Shown piece by piece: positions 53,441 to 63,794 of a stretch of 64,000 bases of DNA (positions are counted from its first letter, which is position 1; each line of letters opens with the position of its first letter). The translations under genes and the position numbers were made by a program. The DNA is from Paraspadella gotoi (Eukaryota > Chaetognatha). Where the stretch lies: contig CM119263.1 in NCBI GenBank assembly GCA_051294375.1, positions 26,679,130 through 26,743,129 of the forward strand. Direction: 5' to 3'. The notes beneath the pieces are model-generated. The model made no database searches and had not been told where the DNA came from. It saw only the letters and a list, made by a program, of their open reading frames with translations.

Positions 53441-54091
53441 AATCTCTGCTTCGAGAGTAGGATTCCTCAATGAAAAAACTTGATCTATTACTTGATCTGA
53501 ATCAGCCCCATAGTGAAGTGGGCCAATGTGCGCCATACCTTCATGCGCCGGCCTCTCATGGCCTGCATTAGCATATAGATTGTTCTCTCTCTCTCTCTTC
53601 CTCTGCGTCTTCCATTCGTTTTCTTTCTCACCTGCTCTGTCTCCCCTTCCGTCCCTCTGCTCTCTCTCTCCTCTCCTCTCTCTCTCTCGTCTCTCTATTT
53701 ACTATTAAAGGCCCGAATTTGATCCATGTAACCATGAACTCCGTCGGGCAACCGTGATCAACTTTCTTCAAACAGTTCTGGGTTGTGGCCAAAGCTCGTT
53801 CGGTTGTGGTCCGCACTGTGGTTCCGCTGTGGTCATCCAAGTCTCGACCAGCTGTTACGTCCAGAGTCTATTTATTCTTTATAGCTAGAAATTCCCGCCA
53901 GGGATTTTTTCTTTGACCAAAGCCGCAGCCACTTAACTTGGATTTCCAAGAAATTCCCTTTTTCCCCCTTTTTTTTTCGTGAAGGAAAATGGATTCGACC
54001 AAACGCGAATTTGGTCGATAATTTGAAGTCAGTTGAGAATTAATGACTCTTTAATGCTATTATTAATTTTTTTAAACTTTCCCGCGCGATT

Positions 54092-54230
54092 CAGATCTTT
54101 TTTCGACGACCGACGTTGGCGACGTCGTTTCCCGTCCACAAAAATCAATCTTTTAAAATTCGCTTCGGGAAAATCTTTGCCGCAACGTTTCCGCAAGGTT
54201 GCTGCACGCGAAAAACTGGAATTAAGTTGA
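54092..54230 (+). CDS. Candidate exon after a strong acceptor, frame uncertain
   Basis: TTATTAATTTTTTTAAACTTTCCCGCGCGATTCAG is an excellent acceptor ending at 54091. Two frames follow: one reads RPTLATSFPVHKNQSFKIRF, the other INLLKFASGKSLPQRFRKVA and stops at 54230. The first codes have Arg-rich CGA repeats. Without a second exon the frame cannot be chosen. Confidence 0.15.
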
Positions 54231-54784
54231 GCTTCATTTGTTTTTGAATATATTGGTTTTAGAGTTGATATTCCGTATATCGATCATTCAGATATTGTAT
54301 TCGCAAATGTAAACTGTATTTTTTTAAAAACAATATATTCAACGTCAATATCCCCATTATCCCCTTTGACTCTATCTCTATCTCGCATTTCAATTTCTTT
54401 CCAGTCTCAGGACGCAGAGACTTGCACTAAATTTCCAAGCGGGTGTCTTCTCTATCAGCGATTTCGACCATCAAATTTATTATACTTTAAAAACTGCGCA
54501 GAGATTGATCTATAAATTTAATTCATATAAAATAAAAAAGTGTAAAAAATACCAATTTTAATGTAAAACAGTAAAAAGAAACTTTAGTCTCCTTGAGTCT
54601 ACCTGTCATTGTTATTTCCATTATTCCTTTTTCTTACCTATTTTCTTTGACTTCCTCAACTTCTCCTTATCCCCTTTCTACATTTCTTCCTTACCTTTCC
54701 CAGCGTCTGCCTCACCCTCTCCTGCTCTCCCCAGCCTCATTCTTTTATGAAGTCGATAAAACCTCATATATTCCTTCTTTCCTT

Positions 54785-54833
54785 CGTCGTCGTCGTCGTA
54801 GTCGTCGTCGTCGTCGTCGTCGTCGTCGTCTTC
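54785..54833. repeat. (GTC)n trinucleotide array
   Basis: About 16 GTC/CGT units with one GTA variant. Plus reads Val, Arg or Ser; minus reads Asp, Thr or Arg. Confidence 0.95.
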
Positions 54834-54839
54834 GGTATT

Positions 54840-55980
54840 TTCTCGAATCATCATTTTTCCTTTCATTCGATTTCTTCCTTTTCTTTTCCATTTTCTTTTC
54901 TTTTCTTTCTATTTCATCAGTTTTGTTCTTTCTCAGTCGCGATTTTTCTTTTTTCTCTTTCACATAAAATCGACTTTCGATCAATTTTTTTTCCGTGAAA
55001 AGAGAAGAAACGTTTTCTTTCTTTCGATCGTCGACCTTTTGACGCCTTTTGTTCGCGCGAATTTAGACAAATGAACAATGAGTATTCGTACCATTTAAGA
55101 TTCATAATAAAAATATTTATTTACAACAAATCAAGTAATCAATTAGGTTTTGTTATTGTTGCGGCATTGTCTTCTACGCTATTCTAAACATTGAATATAA
55201 ATCCAATTATTCATTAAAATGTTCTTAACTAAAAGAATCCACTTTCAATATCTCGTTGTCCTCAGTATCCAATAATTGTGTCTGAGTCGGCGGCTCGTCA
55301 TTCTCCGGCCGCGTAGCGTTATCTCGTCTTTGTGCTTTTTGTTCTTCACGATTCTACACTATATGTTACGTCACGCTACGCTATTCATCGTTACTCTCAT
55401 GCCTAATCCTGTCATTTATTTTGACGATTTTTCTTCGATACAAAAAAATTCCATTTTAAACGAAAACAATCATTTTAATTTATACACCCGACACCATCCA
55501 AACAAGATTCCACTAATCCTTATTTTTTTCCACCAAGACCTTCCCTCCATCCACCAATACTCATGTCTCTTCTGCTTTTTTTTTTACGGACCAAATCATT
55601 TTTTTCCGGAACTTAATCTCAGGAATCGCTTTTTGGCTCCGGTCCATAAAAAGAAAAAAAAACTATGGTTCCATCTATTTGTCCTTCTTCCTGTTCCTCT
55701 CCCTCTTTTCCTTCCTCTACCTCCTCCTCCTCCTCCTCCTTCTCCTACTCCTTCTCCTCCTTACATTCTCTTTCTTTGAAACGAACGATCAATAACCAAG
55801 AAAATAATCAATCGCTTTTTACTGTCGTTTCTTCCTCCTTCATCTTTTTTTTCCGCCGCCTGCTTACTAAAGGTTACTCGCTTGCTTGCTTGCCTCTTTT
55901 TCTCGCTTGATTTTGTTCCTTTCTTTTCGGCTTATCGTTCTTTCTCGCTTTCTCCATTTCTTTCTTTATTGTTTTCTTTC
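54840..55980. other. T-rich region without supported genes
   Basis: T/C-rich DNA with a (CTC/TCC)n block at 55715-55760. Long Phe/Ser/Leu frames on plus (55276-55779 among them) reflect base composition. Confidence 0.45.
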
Positions 55981-55999
55981 TCTATCTTTCTGTCTGTCT

Positions 56000-56000
56000 G

Positions 56001-56080
<80 letters not shown>

Positions 56081-56082
56081 TC
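56000..56082. repeat. (CTTT)n tetranucleotide array
   Basis: About 20 CTTT units after a short (CTGT)n run at 55989-56002. Confidence 0.95.
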
Positions 56083-56265
56083 CTCTATTCTTTTTTATTC
56101 TCTCGACCTCGAAGCGTCTTTTGTTTTTTCTTCCCGCGATAATCGCTTCGTGGGATTCCCGCGAGGGGCGCGACCTTGAAGAGTCGCTTCTTCGTCGCCG
56201 ACGCCTCTGGCGTCGGAACAAGGAAGGGAATAGAATTAGATATCGGAAGAGAAGAGACCAAAATA

Positions 56266-56440
56266 GTAAGAGAGGAGAGAGAGAGGAGAAGAGCAGAGGA
56301 CGGACGAGAGAGAGAGAGATAGAGACCGGAGAGAGAGAGATACTGAGAGGAGGACGAGAGAGAGAGACAGATGAACCGAAGAGAGAGAGAGAGAGAGGGA
56401 GAGAGAGAGCGTGAGAGAGAGAGAGAGAGATGAGAGAGAG
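56266..56440. repeat. Interrupted (GA)n array
   Basis: GA dinucleotides with GGACGAGAG-like interruptions over about 170 bp. Confidence 0.85.
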
Positions 56441-57036
56441 AAAGAGAATCGAAATGGAAGAGAAAAAAGCGAAAGAGAAGAGCCATGAATAGCAAACAAA
56501 ACAAAAATAAATTCGGGGAAAGGAAAAAAAAATCGGCGCTACGGAACCGAAGGGGAATAATGTAAATATAAACAGAAGAAAACAAAAGGAAAACTGATTT
56601 GCGAGGAGGAAGCAAAAAAAAAAGGGGAAAAGAAAGGTAAAAAAAAAAGGAAAATAAGAAAGGAAAAGGAATAGGGAACGAAATCAGAGTAGGAAAAAGA
56701 AAAGATTGAAAGCGAACGGGCAAGGGAGAACGAAATCCTCCGAAGACAAATTTGATTTGTGGTTCTAAAGCAAAACAGGCGGCGTAAAACAGGGAACTAA
56801 TTGACAATTTGACATGTCGCAAAAATGTAAACAAATCGTTTTTCATCGACGTGGTCTTTATCTTCATCATCAGTGCCCTTTGACACACTTTTGATAGGAA
56901 GCGATGGAAAAAAGATAATATAATGAAAAAGCAGAAAATAACAATTCTTGGCTTTTTCCATTAAATTTGTATCATTTCAAATTTTCTTGAAATCTTATTT
57001 CAAAGCGACGGTTTGTTCTTTAACTTATCTTTTTAA

Positions 57037-57207
57037 ATTCCTCTCTTCAAACTCTTCTCTTCAAACTCTTCTCTTTAAACTTCTCTTTTCTTTAAAGTCT
57101 TCTCTTTAACTCTTCCCTTTTAATTAAATTTTTTAAACTCCTATCTTTAAACTCTTCTCTTCAAACCCTTTTCCTTAAACTTTTCTCCTTAAACTCTTCT
57201 TTTTTCA
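57037..57207. repeat. 13-bp minisatellite (CTTCTCTTCAAAC-like)
   Basis: About 12 degenerate 13-14-bp units. The array runs to within 45 bp of the 530-N gap. Confidence 0.8.
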
Positions 57208-57249
57208 GGGAAACTTCACAAAACGCTTTTTGAGAAACGGATCGTCCAG

Positions 57250-57779
57250 NNNNNNNNNNNNNNNNNNNNNNNNNNNNNNNNNNNNNNNNNNNNNNNNNNN
57301 NNNNNNNNNNNNNNNNNNNNNNNNNNNNNNNNNNNNNNNNNNNNNNNNNNNNNNNNNNNNNNNNNNNNNNNNNNNNNNNNNNNNNNNNNNNNNNNNNNNN
57401 NNNNNNNNNNNNNNNNNNNNNNNNNNNNNNNNNNNNNNNNNNNNNNNNNNNNNNNNNNNNNNNNNNNNNNNNNNNNNNNNNNNNNNNNNNNNNNNNNNNN
57501 NNNNNNNNNNNNNNNNNNNNNNNNNNNNNNNNNNNNNNNNNNNNNNNNNNNNNNNNNNNNNNNNNNNNNNNNNNNNNNNNNNNNNNNNNNNNNNNNNNNN
57601 NNNNNNNNNNNNNNNNNNNNNNNNNNNNNNNNNNNNNNNNNNNNNNNNNNNNNNNNNNNNNNNNNNNNNNNNNNNNNNNNNNNNNNNNNNNNNNNNNNNN
57701 NNNNNNNNNNNNNNNNNNNNNNNNNNNNNNNNNNNNNNNNNNNNNNNNNNNNNNNNNNNNNNNNNNNNNNNNNNNNNNN
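57250..57779. other. Assembly gap (530 N)
   Basis: Follows the 13-bp minisatellite, which may continue inside it. Confidence 0.98.
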
Positions 57780-58123
57780 TTTACAACTCTTGATTTCTGC
57801 TGAATCGAGACATATATATTTTACTTGTTATTTCTAGCTTTTCGTTTCGTTGCGTTTGAAAGTGAAATTGTTTATTTTGTTCACAGACATTTAAAAATAA
57901 AAACAAATCATTGTCTGTAAACAAAAAAAAACAATTTCACTTAATTGTAATATTTTACTTATACAAAAGACAACAAAAAGCAGTTCTATCTTCAAAGAAA
58001 ATCAAAAAAATCAAAAAGAAATTCTCGGGGAAAAAAGTCTTCGATTTTTCCGTCAGAAAAAAAGTTGCGGAAGTTTTTACGTCAAAGAATCGATTTTTGG
58101 TGAAATTTCGATTTCTTTTCTTC

Positions 58124-58627
58124 ATTTTGATTATCACTTCTTTCTTCTTTCTTTTCTTCATTTTATTATCACTTCTTTTATCTCTCTTTTCTTCATTTTG
58201 ATTATCACTTCTTTCTTCTTTCTTTTCTTCATTTTGATTATCACTTCTTTCTTCTTTCTTTTCTTCATTTTAATTATCACTTCTTTTTTCTCTCTTTTCT
58301 TCATTTTGATTATCACCTCTTTCTTTTTTCTTTTCTTCATTTTGATTATCACTTCTTTCTTCTTTCTTTTCTTCATTTTGATTATCACTTCTTTCTTCTT
58401 TCTTTTCTTCATTTTGATTATCACTTCTTTCTTCTTTCTTTTCTTCATTTTTATTATCACTTCTTTCTTCTTTCTTTTCTTCATTTTTATAATCACTTCT
58501 TTCTTCTTTCTTCTCTTCATTTTTATTATCACTTCTTTCTTATTTCTTCTCTTCATTTTGATTATTACTTCTTTATTCTTTCTTTTCTTTATTTTTATTA
58601 TCACTTCTTTCTTCATTCTTTTCTTTT
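58124..58627. repeat. 36-bp minisatellite, 14 copies
   Basis: Units begin with ATTTTGATTATCACTTC at 58124, 58160, 58195, 58231, 58267, 58303 and then every 36 bp to 58591. Only copy 2 is one base short. The unit is a multiple of three without stops in several frames, so both strands are open: plus as a Phe/Leu/Ile-rich 12-mer and minus as a Lys/Glu/Val/Ile-rich 12-mer. Confidence 0.95.
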
Positions 58628-58676
58628 CACTTAACCAGGATTTTTCAAAAGCGGAACATATAAAATTTTGATTCAT
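58158..58676 (-). CDS. ORF across the 36-bp repeat (Lys-rich 12-residue repeats), doubtful
   Basis: ATG at 58676 reads MNQNFICSAFEKSWLSEKKR and then about 12 copies of the 12-residue motif KKKEVIIKMKKR with conservative changes. The alternation of two Ile/Val/Met clusters with basic residues would give a charged amphipathic chain. The repeat alone explains the open frame. Copy 2 breaks phase, and the opposite strand is equally open, so protein coding is not favoured. Confidence 0.12.
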   Translation of the reverse strand: MNQNFICSAFEKSWLSEKKRMKKEVIIKIKKRKNKEVIIKMKRRNKKEVIIKMKRRKKKEVIIKMKKRKKKEVIIKMKKRKKKEVIIKMKKRKKKEVIIKMKKRKKKEVIIKMKKRKKKEVIIKMKKREKKEVIIKMKKRKKKEVIIKMKKRKKKEVIIKMKKREIKEVIIK

Positions 58677-58744
58677 TTTTTCTTTTTCTTTTCGACTGCA
58701 TCATTCATCCATCCATAACATCGATTTATCAATCGTCTTCACCG

Positions 58745-58900
58745 TCGTTTTTATCGTCGTCGTCTTCTTCCTCTTCCTTTTCGTCGTCGTCGTCGTCGTC
58801 GTCGTGATCATCGACTCTTCCTTTACTCACCCTCCCTTACCGACTTTCGCCGACTGGCGATCATCATCATCATCATCATCATCTTCGTCTTCGTCGTCGT
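58745..58900. repeat. (CGT)n and (CAT)n trinucleotide arrays
   Basis: CGT/CTT blocks at 58753-58803, (ATC)n at 58860-58882 and CGT/CTT at 58883-58902. A CT array follows at 58956-58988. Confidence 0.9.
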
Positions 58901-58949
58901 TCGCCTTTGAGGTGATAACGTTTCTCATCAGTCTTTTCTGGGGGGCTTT

Positions 58950-58990
<41 letters not shown>

Positions 58991-59112
58991 ATTGTCCTCT
59001 AAAAAGCCATATTCGATCATTGTCATCATTTTGGTCTCCATAGTCATTTTTCAATTTTTTTTAAAAAGAAATTTCCAATTTTAATAAAAAAAACTAAAAA
59101 AAAGAAACTTTT

Positions 59113-59281
59113 NNNNNNNNNNNNNNNNNNNNNNNNNNNNNNNNNNNNNNNNNNNNNNNNNNNNNNNNNNNNNNNNNNNNNNNNNNNNNNNNNNNNNNNN
59201 NNNNNNNNNNNNNNNNNNNNNNNNNNNNNNNNNNNNNNNNNNNNNNNNNNNNNNNNNNNNNNNNNNNNNNNNNNNNNNNNN
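59113..59281. other. Assembly gap (169 N)
   Basis: In AT-rich DNA. Confidence 0.98.
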
Positions 59282-59832
59282 TTTAATTCGCGGAGAGGGG
59301 AGAAAAAATGTAAATTTAAACTGCCTACGCAATAAGGATCGAAACGTGAGCCAAATTCAAAGGACCCGTAATTAGGACCTTTTTAATTAGGACCTTTTCT
59401 CCGCCCGTCGGAAATTCATTCTCTTTTTATTATGGATGGGGGGATTTTTTCGAAAAATAAATAAAAGATCGCAAATAACGAAATGAATTGGATAAATGAA
59501 AGAAAAGATCCGCTTTCTTTGTTCTTTTATGATTTTGTTTGATTTTAAATGTTTATTAGTTCGATGATATCATTCCGTTTTTGTTTTTTATTCTGATTTA
59601 GGCCTTCATCAACTAGACGCCTCGACTTTAAACGTTCAGATATACGTAGTATCTTGCGTACATCGCCCCCTAGCGAATAAATCTTTGAAAGGCCGTCTTG
59701 CTTTTATTTAAAATAAGTTTGTACTACAGTAAAAGTCGCATGTTTCTTGAATACTGTATTCTTATTGAGGGAAAACATTTCTTCCGCTCCACTTAGTTTT
59801 CGGTAAGGATGGAATTTTTCGCGATTTGAGAA

Positions 59833-60273
59833 TTGAACCGTAAAAACTTGGTTATTAAATCGAGTATTGAGGCGAACCTGATTATTCAGAGGGACAAACT
59901 TTGTCCGAACCTGATTATTCAGAGGGACAAACTTTGTCCGAACCTTATTATTCAGAGGAACACACTTTTTCCGAACCTTATTATTCAGAGGGATAAACTT
60001 TGTCCGAACCTTATTATTCAGAGGAACAGACTTTTTTCCGAACCTGAATATTCAAAGGGACAAACTTTGTCCGAACCTGAATATTCAAAGGGACAAACTT
60101 TGTTCGAACCTGATTATTCAGAGGGACAAACTTTGTCCAACCCGAATATTCAAAGGGACAAACCTTGTTCGAACTTGATTATTCAAAGGGACAAACTTTG
60201 TCCGAACTTGATTATTCAGAGAAACAAACTTTGTCGCAATGAACAAAGTCATCGAAGGGAATTTTTTTCTTGA
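59833..60273 (+). CDS. ORF across the 33-bp repeat, doubtful
   Basis: Opens at TTG, 146 codons to TGA at 60271-60273. Eleven-residue repeats in one phase, then another phase for copies 6-8, then back. Both phases are stop-free by unit sequence, so openness is not evidence of selection, and no ATG starts the frame. Confidence 0.1.
   Translation: MNRKNLVIKSSIEANLIIQRDKLCPNLIIQRDKLCPNLIIQRNTLFPNLIIQRDKLCPNLIIQRNRLFSEPEYSKGQTLSEPEYSKGQTLFEPDYSEGQTLSNPNIQRDKPCSNLIIQRDKLCPNLIIQRNKLCRNEQSHRREFFS
59873..60235. repeat. 33-bp minisatellite, 11 copies
   Basis: Units start at 59873, 59906, 59939, 59972, 60005, 60039, 60072, 60105, 60138, 60170 and 60203. Copy 5 has one extra base and copy 9 lacks one. 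The unit reads NLIIQRDKLCP in the first frame and EPEYSKGQTLS-like after the insertion. Two subtypes alternate: TTATTCAGAG and ATATTCAAAG. Confidence 0.95.
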
Positions 60274-60363
60274 GACGAAGAGTTTCGTTCTTCCGAATTT
60301 CCCGGCGTCCAAACTTCGGGTTAATTACTCAGTGTTTGACGGTCGAGAGTAATAACTATCTTT

Positions 60364-60373
60364 NNNNNNNNNN
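60364..60373. other. 10-N gap
   Basis: Short placeholder. Confidence 0.98.
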
Positions 60374-60434
60374 TCTTTTCGGACCTGAGGCCCGAGATGA
60401 TACTCAGAACATCCTCTCTCTCTCTCTCTCTCTC

Positions 60435-60692
60435 NNNNNNNNNNNNNNNNNNNNNNNNNNNNNNNNNNNNNNNNNNNNNNNNNNNNNNNNNNNNNNNNNN
60501 NNNNNNNNNNNNNNNNNNNNNNNNNNNNNNNNNNNNNNNNNNNNNNNNNNNNNNNNNNNNNNNNNNNNNNNNNNNNNNNNNNNNNNNNNNNNNNNNNNNN
60601 NNNNNNNNNNNNNNNNNNNNNNNNNNNNNNNNNNNNNNNNNNNNNNNNNNNNNNNNNNNNNNNNNNNNNNNNNNNNNNNNNNNNNNNNNNNN
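60435..60692. other. Assembly gap (258 N)
   Basis: Starts inside a CT microsatellite (60412-60434). Confidence 0.98.
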
Positions 60693-60870
60693 TCCCTCTC
60701 CTTCCATCCAACCCACTCCCTCTCCGTCGTTGTCCCAATTCCCTTAACCGAACAAGTTTTCTTTTTTCCAACTTTTTCTCTCCTTTTTCTTTCAAAATCG
60801 ACGAAAAATTTTCCGCTTCATTGACCCAAAGAAATTCCGACCTTTTAAGATTTGTCTCGTTTTCGAGTTG

Positions 60871-60902
60871 AAGTCACGTGACAAATAAATCACGTGATCG
60901 AG
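60871..60902. promoter_or_regulatory. Paired CACGTG E-boxes
   Basis: AAGTCACGTGACAAATAAATCACGTGATCG has two CACGTG palindromes 18 bp apart, each a bHLH-type site. They are in otherwise AT-rich DNA without an adjacent ORF, so function is speculative. Confidence 0.3.
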
Positions 60903-61004
60903 GAAAAACCCAACGAACTGAAACGAAAGCAAAATCTTCGCCTAATCTATTTCTTTTTTTTTTCTTTTTCAAGTTCTTGATCGAAGGCCGATCTTTTTCT
61001 TTTC

Positions 61005-61335
61005 TTTTTCTTTTTCTTTTTCTTTTCTTTTTTTTTTTTTTTTTGAATGCGACCGATTAAACACGATTTTCCTACATTTTGACTTAAAATCGATATTCAT
61101 AATTTCATATGAATGTAATTTTTGTTTAAATTCGATGTCTTTTCTTTTTCTTTTCTTTTCTTTTCTTTTCTTTTNNNNNNNNNNNNNNNNNNNNNNNNNT
61201 TTTCTTTTCTTCTTTTCTTTTCTTTCTTTCTTTTCTTTTCTTTTCTTTTCTTTTCTTTCTTTCTTTCTTTTCTTTTCTGTTCTTTTCTTTTCTTTTCCTT
61301 TCCTTTCCTTTCCTTTCCTTTCCTTTCCTTTCCTT
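61005..61335. repeat. (CTTTT)n / (CTTT)n / (CCTTT)n arrays
   Basis: TTTTC arrays at 61005-61040 and 61136-61174, a 25-N gap (61175-61199), then TTTTC, TTTC and TTTCC arrays to about 61335. Confidence 0.95.
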
Positions 61336-61339
61336 AACT

Positions 61340-62340
61340 TTCTTTTCCTTTCCTCTCCTTACCTCACCCTTTCTTTCGTTTCCTTCCCTTACTTTTCTGC
61401 TGGACTTAAAACATTTTTTTTTCAGTAGTCCTATCTCTAATAATAATCTCCCTGCTTTACCCTGATTCATTCCACGATCACTCCTTTCAACACTCTAATT
61501 TTTCATGCTCCAGTCAACAGCCTAGAGTTAGACCCACTACCCTTGACTCCATTCAGTAGCTCCTTTCGGCGCAAGAATTCTTTCCGATTCTTTGGCTTCT
61601 TTTAAAATTCGGCCCTCGATTCAATTTCTTTCTCGATAAAAAAATCCTTGATTTCTTTTTTCCATCCTTCCTTCCATCCTTAAATCGTACTATATTTTTA
61701 AGTTCACTTACTTTACCTTACCTCATCTTTTTCCCACTGTGCCTTCCTACTTTCTCCCCTCATTTTTTCACCTTTTTCTCCTCCTTCCTTTCCTCCCCTT
61801 ACCCCTTCTTCCTCTCTTCCTCTTTTCTCCACCTGAACTATTTCCCTCTCTCAAAATCCCTTCCTTTTTTTCGCGCCCTTCTTTTTTCAAAGATAATTCG
61901 GGTTTTCTCACTTGGATTTTTTTTCTTCAGTCGACTTTTCCTTCTTCTTTTAAATCCTTTTCTTGATCCCTAATCCCTTTCCTTATTCTCCCATTTCACC
62001 TTACTTATCTCCCCCATACTCTAGTTTTATCTCTAATCTTCTTTGTCTCCATCTTCCCCTTTTTATACTGTAAGATTTTCAATCACTTTTCCCTCTATCC
62101 CCTTTCTCCGTTCTCATTTCTATCTTCCCCTTTCTCCGTCTCATTTCTATCTTCCCCTTTTTCCGTTCTCATTTTATCTTCCCCTTTCTCCGTTCTATTT
62201 TATCTTCCCCTTTCCCCCCCAACTTTCCCTTCCACCTTCCCCGCTGTTCTCTCCCCCCATCTCATCCCACATCTCAACCAGCCCTAATTGCCAATTATCT
62301 CCACGCTTGCCCCAAATTTCTCTCGGAATACGAGAAATAA
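61340..62340. other. Pyrimidine-rich stretch without a supported gene
   Basis: T/C-rich DNA, with repeats of TTCTATCTTCCCCTTTCTCCG at about 62085-62215. The 276-codon plus frame (62043-62873) crosses it. Its last third (LDLRRSQFAPPITLTPPVDR) looks coding, but the frame starts at TTG and the first half is repeat sequence. Confidence 0.4.
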
Positions 62341-62535
62341 AAAAAAAGATAAAGATATGCGCAACAACAGTTGTCGTCGTCGTAATTATCGTCGTCGTCG
62401 CCTCCGCTTTATTGGAATCTCTTTCTCGTCATCTCTTTTTCTTCTTTTTTTCTTTTTTCTCGTCATCTTCGTCTCTGTCATATTTGAAGTCGCCCGCATA
62501 TCCTATTGTATTTCGATTACCGCCACCGCGATCAA

Positions 62536-62540
<5 letters not shown>

Positions 62541-62575
<35 letters not shown>
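62541..62575. repeat. (GTC)n trinucleotide array
   Basis: About 11 GTC/CGT units; a shorter CGT run lies at 62372-62402. Confidence 0.9.
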
Positions 62576-62827
62576 TTATTCTTCTCTCTCATCGCGGCGT
62601 CTCATTGAGCTCAGATTTCCTTCGTCGTCGTTTCATCGTTTCTCACTGTCCTCGCTTTTCCCACATTTTCAAACCCTTGACCTTCGTCGTTCACAATTCG
62701 CACCCCCCATCACTCTCACACCACCCGTCGATCGTTTCCCAGCCTCCCATGACACTCCATCCTCGTTTCTTCTCACAGCGGTGCTCGCGCGAACGACCCT
62801 CCCCTCTCTCTCTCTCTCTCTCTTTTT

Positions 62828-63073
62828 CTATTTCTCTCTCTCTCCCCTTCTCCAGCCTCGTATTCCCAGGTGATCGGATGCCAGGTTCTCGATTGGCTCC
62901 TCATTTTCCGTAAATTCTCCACCCGATTGGTCGAGAGGTCTTCGCGACGCGTTTGGTCGAATCTTGCGATCCGGCCCGTGATTGGTCGACGGTTCTCGCG
63001 CTTCTTCCGAGTAAATAATCGTCGGATTCTCTTTCGCTCTTTTTTTTTTTCTCGGAGTATCGCGATTGTGCAT
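62828..63073 (-). CDS. 81-residue ORF with basic and acidic parts
   Basis: ATG at 63073 (context GGCGAGATGC, G at -3). It reads MHNRDTPRKKKRAKENPTII, SEEAREPSTNHGPDRKIRPN, then SGGEFTENEEPIENLASDHL and GIRGWRRGEREK, ending at TAG. RKKKRAK is a nuclear-localisation-like cluster. Codon third positions are mixed. A second minus frame (62773-63144) is open without ATG. The same bases hold regularly spaced ATTGG motifs and could be a promoter. No family recognised. Confidence 0.27.
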   Translation of the reverse strand: MHNRDTPRKKKRAKENPTIIYSEEAREPSTNHGPDRKIRPNASRRPLDQSGGEFTENEEPIENLASDHLGIRGWRRGEREK

Positions 63074-63239
63074 CTCGCCTTTAAATTCTCTCGCGCGAGA
63101 ATTCGAATTTTTTGGGTTAAATCTTCGATTGTGAATAAAAACAACTTATGGCATCTGTATCAAATTTTACGATTTAATTCCGTTATCACAAAAATATATT
63201 TTACCTAGTATTTCTTTAGCTAAATCAATATCCGCGATC

Positions 63240-63560
63240 AAACTCCTCCCCTTTAAATCGGGTAGCGTCGCGCCCCGCCCACGCCAACGCGGAGATGCGC
63301 GGGTAACAAAGTCTCCCCACATTTGAACAGCGATTCGAATCTGCGTGAAATTGTTCTTTTTAATATTTCGTCGCCGTCGTCATCTTACTTCTTATTGTCG
63401 TTTAACATTTAGTGAAAATCCCCGACAATTCTCTCAACGTCTCTCTCTCCCTCTTTTGACGTCACCGCCCAAAAAAAGGTGGCGTCTTTGATTAGCGGCG
63501 CCATCTTCGGTCGCCAGCGTCGCGGAAATCCTCAGTGGGATCGAATATTTCTGAAAGTAA
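63240..63560 (+). promoter_or_regulatory. CpG island promoter before the window-end ORF
   Basis: CpG-dense with CGCCCCGCCCACG (GC box), a full CRE core in TTTTGACGTCACCG (about 63457-63470), and GCGGCGCCATCTTCGG (YY1-like CCATCTT). It lies 140-460 bp upstream of the Kozak ATG at 63702. No TATA box. Confidence 0.45.
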
Positions 63561-63701
63561 ATTTTGATTAAATGAACAAACCGACTCCATGTTTAAACTG
63601 TACAGAAAATAAACAAAAGCGCGTAAGAAAAAAGTAAACAAAGAAAATAAACAAAGAAATTAAAACATAATCTTCGGATCTAAATAAAAATTCTAGCCGC
63701 C

Positions 63702-63757
63702 ATGGCTTCTCGCCTTTCCCTCAATCATGCACATATCTCACCCAAGACGTCGAAAAA

Positions 63758-63794
<37 letters not shown>

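Noticed and set aside
56085-56888. 267-codon minus-strand Phe/Leu/Ser frame
   Set aside because: Complement of GA-rich and A-rich DNA with no start context; compositional.
57230-57793. 187-codon frame
   Set aside because: Almost entirely N.
62043-62873. 276-codon plus-strand ORF
   Set aside because: Starts at TTG. The first 100 codons are a TTCTATCTTCCCC repeat and the middle is (GTC)n and poly-Phe. The strand is pyrimidine-rich, where stops are rare. Only its last third looks coding and it conflicts with other frames, so it is not called as a gene.
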